Shown here in pieces: positions 59,301 through 64,000 of a stretch of 64,000 nt of DNA; the first letter of the stretch is position 1; every line of letters begins with the position of its first letter. The DNA is from Macrocystis pyrifera (taxonomy: Eukaryota > Sar > Phaeophyceae > Laminariales > Laminariaceae): NCBI GenBank assembly GCA_031763025.1, contig JASSKH010000023.1, forward strand, positions 372,001 to 436,000, written 5' to 3'. The notes beneath the pieces were generated by a model. It saw nothing but the letters and a program-made list of their open reading frames with translations. It was not told the origin of the DNA and did not search any database. Made by a program: the position numbers and the translations under genes.

Positions 59301-62300
59301 GTCCGGGAGCGCAAAGGCATTTTGCTCGCCTTGTGAGTGACACCGGGGGACCTGCTTTATCTTTTCTTTGTCTCAGTATCATGAACCCCCGCTCTCGGTT
59401 CGGAGACCTTCGGAGTGTATCCACTTGTTTGAGGAGTGTATTCAAAGGTGTGACGTATCGGACAAAGTTTGTTTTGTCCAGGCATGCAACGCCTCGTGAT
59501 TGTTCGACAGCGGTGTTTGCAGCTTGCAGCTGCATTGTGCTTGCCGGTATGAATGGTGATTAGGTGCATGCCCAACAGTGGCGGCCTACGTACCCAAGGG
59601 CTCGAAGGACACTCGTTTGCGATGATAGGTCGCAATGTTTTTGTCTTTCAGCTGTCTAATAGGTGAGACGTCCGGCGGAAACCTTGCGATGCATCTACAA
59701 AACAAAGAAACACAACAAGACTCCATTGGCTATTTGTTTTTGCTACGGTTCACGTTTCTGCCTCGATCACTCCTCGGGAGGACTGCTCACCTCATTGCCT
59801 GCCGCACCACCTCGTCATCTGAAAACGCCATACGGTCGGGCAGATGGTTACCATCTCTCCCCTTCTCTGACACTGCCGCCATCTTCCGCAAAAGCACCCC
59901 GTCGGGCGTGCTCTCGACGCCGTCCATGCGCGCACCTTTTCGAGCGATCTCTCTGTGCTCGAGGCGGGCTTTGTTTATCGCGCCCTGTGTCACACAGCAG
60001 GCACGTGGGGTTCGGCCGTGCGACACGTTTGCATGTGAGATGGGTTACGTTTGCCTACCTCGAACATACTTGGCATCGGCACCGGGTGTGCAAGGATCGT
60101 TGTGGGCTTCACACAGTGAATTTGAGCGGACCCCAAAATAAGTAGGTAACGGTAACCGACCGCGTAACCGAGGGTTTTACACGGTGTATATGAGCGGACC
60201 CCTAAATAAGTAGGTAGCGGTAACCGACAGCGTAACCCGTACGAGCGATCGGGAAGATATTCTGCCTGCGGGAAGTCGAGCCTTGACAAGCGATTGTGAG
60301 AAGTTACGCAATTGATGCATTTGCTCGTGACGTACGCCACACATTCGAACACACCTGAATCATGTCTCGCAGCAGCTTAGACTGCTTGTTCGTATGTTTC
60401 ACCCAAGGCAGTAACCACGGCAAAGTGACCCACCCGAGCCTGAGAATCGACACGTAGTGCGGCAGAAGAAGCAGCTAAGACGAAGGATGTTACATATCGC
60501 ACTCAACTCCACTCTAGGCTGTGTAGGCGTTTGCAAGCAAAATACCATGAGCGCACCTTGAATGTATCCCCTGCACCCTGTACAATGCGGCCTGCTTGAA
60601 TACCCGGTATTCATTTCTACTCGAACCCATTCGGGTGGTTTGTCCATGGTTAGTTCTCCGAGCCCGTGACCGGGCCACCATAGCTTCGGCACGTGTCTGC
60701 GCCTCGAACGACATGTAGAGACAACAGACCTTCGGAAACCCGCCCTAGATTGGTGTCGCCGACACGATTTTCACAAATATGCCCTTATGTTGACAGCAGC
60801 TGTTTTTTCTTAAAAGTACCACGTCAACTGTTGCGCCTGCCACCATCAGCCACGATTACGTCCACCCTCGATTCACGATCTGCCGACACGTACTTTGACA
60901 CGGGTGAGCACTATGCTACTGCTGTAGACTAGAGCTGTCGCGCCTTTTCACCAAAGTTTTCCTGGTTGCCGATTGACTTGGCTCCTGAACTGATAAACTA
61001 CCCAGTGAGGCATTAGGGCATACTTTATCGTTTTGACATCTACGGTCGTTTGTTTCGTTGTACACACAGGAGATGGCATCATTCCTCGGGTTGCCCCTCC
61101 GTTTTTCTGAAGGTCAGGCGTTTGGGTGGGGTATACCGGTAGAGAATAGAACGCTTTAGGTGAACAGAGCCTTGTAATATATTCGATGCATCCCTATCGA
61201 AGCGTGTACCCGGCAAACTAGCGTATGTACCACAAAAAACCGGGAGTGTAATAACGCGAATCTCACATACATCCCGATCCACGCACACTGCGTGGGTTAC
61301 TGTCGACACTCACATAGCGAGCGGCTGCAACATGAGGGTCATGAATGCCTGCATCACAGTTTTGACACAGTCGAGCGACGGGCATGGTTGGTCTTTTGGA
61401 GCCGTCATGCTATCCGTGTGCAAGCCGAAGGCGGCCAAGGCAACCGAGTCGTGCGCAAAGCTTTCTGTGAAGGAAGAGGACATAAGAACGAGCGAGGGGG
61501 CAGGTGTGGAATCTTGCTACTAGATAGTGATTTTAAGGCACAGGAGGTAGGCATCCTTTTGCAACAAGGCGGACCAAGACAAACTAGTCCCTTCGGCATG
61601 CGACCGTGAGCGGCCCGTTCATCTTTAAACCACACGCGGACATCGCCAGCCCAGCACTGGCACAAGGAAGCGTTCTACGATAGTGGTATGACATTTGGGT
61701 AACCACTTTTCTGAGTCACTACGGCGTTCCTACCGGGCGCCAGTTGGAAGATGAGTAAGTAACTTGTGCTCTACATTGTTGGGTGCGATGCGTTTATTTC
61801 CTCGAACGAGATGCGCGTAGCATCGGTCGTATTTATATGCTTGTTCCCGTTGATATCCGTTCTGTACCTAGGGGGGACATAAGGGCGTCAGAAACATTAG
61901 GGTGAACCCCTACCGTAGGACAAATCAAGGGGACACACGCACTGTGCTATTGTCAAGTGCACTCAGCTGCTATTGCGGGGTACCAGCACTCCCAGGTAGC
62001 GCTACCGTTATCAGTGTCAGGCAATAGTCGAGAGCTATTTATCAAGTACCTGATACAGTGGTGGTCCTGATGTAGGGCGACACTGTGGAGCACGACTACG
62101 GCTTTGATGCTACCTACAAAGGCATGACACAACTATTATAGAAGATTTATATAAGGCCCGAGTACCTATTTTAGACGAGTTCTCTTTGAAAGGTGCCACA
62201 GGACCCATACAACGCGAGTCGTCGCCTTATTCAGACGAGTCAGACGCAAAGAAAAGCCCCGATGCACCCCGATTCCGAAGCACCAACCCTCCCCTCGCCA

Positions 62301-63834
62301 CATAAGCAGTCCACTGTTTTATAAACTGCCACAGCTGTAGACGACATGTCATGCGTTGCCCTCGCCGGACGAGAATGACTTTGATGAGGACGTACGCCCA
62401 GAGATTGGCCAAGAAAGTGGACGTTATAGATGTGTCGATCGCAGAGAAAACACCACTCGCACCTCACTTCGGGGATCGTTAGGGCGTCACGGTTAGCTTG
62501 TAGTACTTGAACTAGAGTGGATTCAAGTTGTATGTATCCTCAAAGCTTCCCCCGCATAATACCCCGATATATCGCTGTTGAGCTGGGCAAAATCTTGTGA
62601 GGTAATGCGTAGGGTAGGAACACGATATCACACACGTTCTCGGGAATCTCGAAACATTAACGTCGGCACTCAACATGGTGTTGTGCTCGCTACACGGTTG
62701 GATAGTACTTATCACACATGGCAGGCCTAAAGTAGGTGCAGTTCGAAACTGTTCTACATTACGCCTGATCAGGCGAAATCTAGAACGGCGAGTCAACAGG
62801 GTCGCTTGTCAAGTGGATCAACCGACATGTGGTGGATTCCACGCAACGTGGAATTTACCTTCACCTTTGAGTCGCGGCAGGATGGGGGTTGCACCTTCGA
62901 GTCGATAAATTATGTTTCCACTTGTGTTTTTCTCTGCTACGACTTTAGGTAGCTACGTAGCCCACAAATGTGTACCGGGGCTTAGCTTGCCATTGTCCTC
63001 AAACCTGGCTGTGGGATAAAGCACGTAGAGACCTTAAAGGGAAGAACCTCACAAAAGTTTGGTGTTGCCCCTCTACGTCGGAACCCAACATTTCCTCCTG
63101 TTCGCCTAATACTGAGCTTTCACTCTCTCAGACACATCGCGCATCAACAAGCGGCACTGTCGTGCGCCCGTCATCCCGTATTCGTTTCGACCTGTACTGC
63201 TCCACGGATAGCTATTGGGGGTTTATTGAGTAACAGTTTGTTGGATAACAGGTCTACTAAATCGCCCGCATGCCTCACCGAAACCTTGAATGCCGTCAAC
63301 AACTTCTCCCGCATGTTCCTTTTCACCCAACTGGGCGCAAAAACGCTCTGTGACCTGTTGCAAGGGACACAAATTACGTTGACGTTGACGGATAGCCAAG
63401 CAGTGTTCATGGTGGAAACAAAGTTGCACGCATACTACCTGGGGCATACTATTAACTCAAGCATTGCGCATCTGGGGAGGGTAAGTAACAGGTGCACGTG
63501 GCATCCGAACCACTAGGTCTGATGGCAGGCTCTTGGACGCGCGCCCCGACGAGTGATTCCGATCAGCACATCTCAATCAAAGCGATACGTCGGGCGCGCT
63601 GACGGCGGTGCTCTAGCAATCGTGCGAACATATGGTGCTACGTCTGCCGCGGTTTGTCGGTTCGACCTGTTACGCGTCGCCCCGCACCTTGGCTAGTGAA
63701 GGAATCATATCTGCCACGTTATTTCCGACAAGGTGCGGACAGATCAGGCGCCTCGAACGCCCCCACTCCTTCCCTTCGTCAAAAAACAAGGCTGGCAGTA
63801 GCCCGATCTTTTTCGCCGGCCAGTGGAAATGGGT
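56313..63834 (-). CDS. cytochrome P450, at least 11 exons, 5' end outside window
   Basis: A heme-thiolate monooxygenase family member; the substrate is unknown. Exons on the minus strand: 63834-63688, 63354-63279, 61464-61314, 60439-60355, 59984-59791, 58881-58759, 58187-58094, 57773-57652, 57185-57056, 56662-56585 and a C-terminal part from 56555. Every junction has GT-AG borders, and the phases join without a frame break. In order they encode the C-helix (FFDEGKEWGRSRRL), AFGLHTDSM, LPWLLPWVKH, FSDDEVVRQAM joined to the I-helix LFIGGTGTTAF, the K-helix ETLR, DFVPERW across a junction, the heme loop FLAFGAGPRVCPG with its cysteine, the L-helix QAGMIIAAMCARFDMAL and FFKLKPRNM. Exons 1-10 give about 400 residues. 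About 100 N-terminal residues with the membrane anchor should lie to the right of the window. Odd points are GGTGTT in the I-helix without its acidic residue, no proline after ETLR, and a 29-nt last intron. Exon borders are read by eye. Confidence 0.92.
57056..57185 (-). CDS. P450 exon 9, heme-binding loop
   Basis: The exon starts with one base completing the arginine of PER, then tryptophan, giving PERW across the junction with exon 8 (57773-57652). It encodes 43 residues including the FxxGxRxCxG loop as FGAGPRVCPG. It ends AAAG before GTACG. Acceptor CAACCAG is at 57186-57192. Confidence 0.93.
58759..58881 (-). CDS. P450 exon 6, oxygen-binding I-helix
   Basis: It is phase 2 at both ends, with acceptor ATCGCAG and donor CAAG before GTTGGA. 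It encodes LFIGGTGTTAFVLCW and TKHPKMLARCREEAL. The donor hexamer is the weakest in the gene, but phase and the next exon (58187-58094, ETLR) fit it. Confidence 0.88.
63688..63834 (-). CDS. P450 exon carrying the C-helix WxxxR
   Basis: It spans 49 codons, phase 0 at both ends, with acceptor CCAACCCAG and donor CCAAG before GTGCGG. It encodes GLLPALFFDEGKEWGRSRR and VGNNVADMIPSLAK. The W and R of WGRSR are the conserved heme-propionate contacts. It is the most upstream exon I can place. Confidence 0.88.
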
Positions 63835-64000
63835 CTGGGTTGGTGCACCAATAAGCGAGCAGTTGGACCAGTAATAGCAAAACAGCATGGCGATTAGGGT
63901 TTACGCGTGGGCTCGAAGCGGTAATTGGACCGTTCATTCCATGGAGGGCTCTCTACCATATATGGTCGCGAGACAGGGATTGGCCCGCACTTTCTGCGTG

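Noticed and set aside
59194..59535. Minus-strand frame with a strong donor (GATG before GTAAGT) between P450 exons 5 and 6
   Set aside because: The P450 chain is already in phase without it, and its translation does not fit the segment between FSDDEVVRQAM and the I-helix.

Overview
This is a eukaryotic nuclear window. It is gene-poor, about 50% GC, and full of retrotransposon relics, satellites, minisatellites and dispersed repeats. There is no bacterial-style gene packing, no operon and no rRNA. The transposon mix (DIRS-type reverse transcriptase/RNase H, tyrosine recombinases, Ty1/copia, a LINE tail) and a gene whose short exons are split by introns mostly of 0.3-1.8 kb fit a photosynthetic stramenopile, most likely a brown alga. 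That placement is inference from family resemblance, not from a search.

Layout. 1-2.7 kb: simple repeats only. 2752-10241: an LTR-flanked element with a GATG target-site duplication; its PBS and polypurine tract place it on the minus strand, it has no recognisable gag-pol, and it carries an 89-bp tandem array. 11.4-14.4 kb: a ~220-bp tandem array, a dispersed repeat, two MITE-like units and duplicated segments. 14.5-17.6 kb (minus): a decayed element with a Gag-like protein bearing a CCCH zinc finger, followed by a tyrosine recombinase. 17.8-21.9 kb: a 155-bp duplication, then a ~3.6-kb satellite with a trimeric higher-order period. 24-32 kb: several dispersed repeat families, tRNA-like (SINE-like) pieces and a LINE C-terminal fragment at 27.8-28.8 kb. 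33-35.1 kb: a GATCTG-rich minisatellite. 36.3-38.2 kb: a decayed DIRS-type RT/RNase H. 39051-44492: a nearly full-length Ty1/copia element with both LTRs. 45.4-50.6 kb: nested direct and inverted repeats, including two large palindromes and a GACA microsatellite. 50.8-51.9 kb: a second, unrelated tyrosine recombinase pseudogene. 56.3-63.8 kb (minus): a cytochrome P450 gene.

The P450 is the only host gene I can defend. Eleven exons on the minus strand, all with GT-AG borders, join in consistent phase (apart from a suspicious 29-nt last intron) and run from the C-helix through the I-helix, ExxR, PERW and heme-cysteine motifs to the C-terminal beta region. Its N-terminal exons lie beyond the right edge. 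The other coding sequences belong to mobile elements and carry frameshifts or stops.
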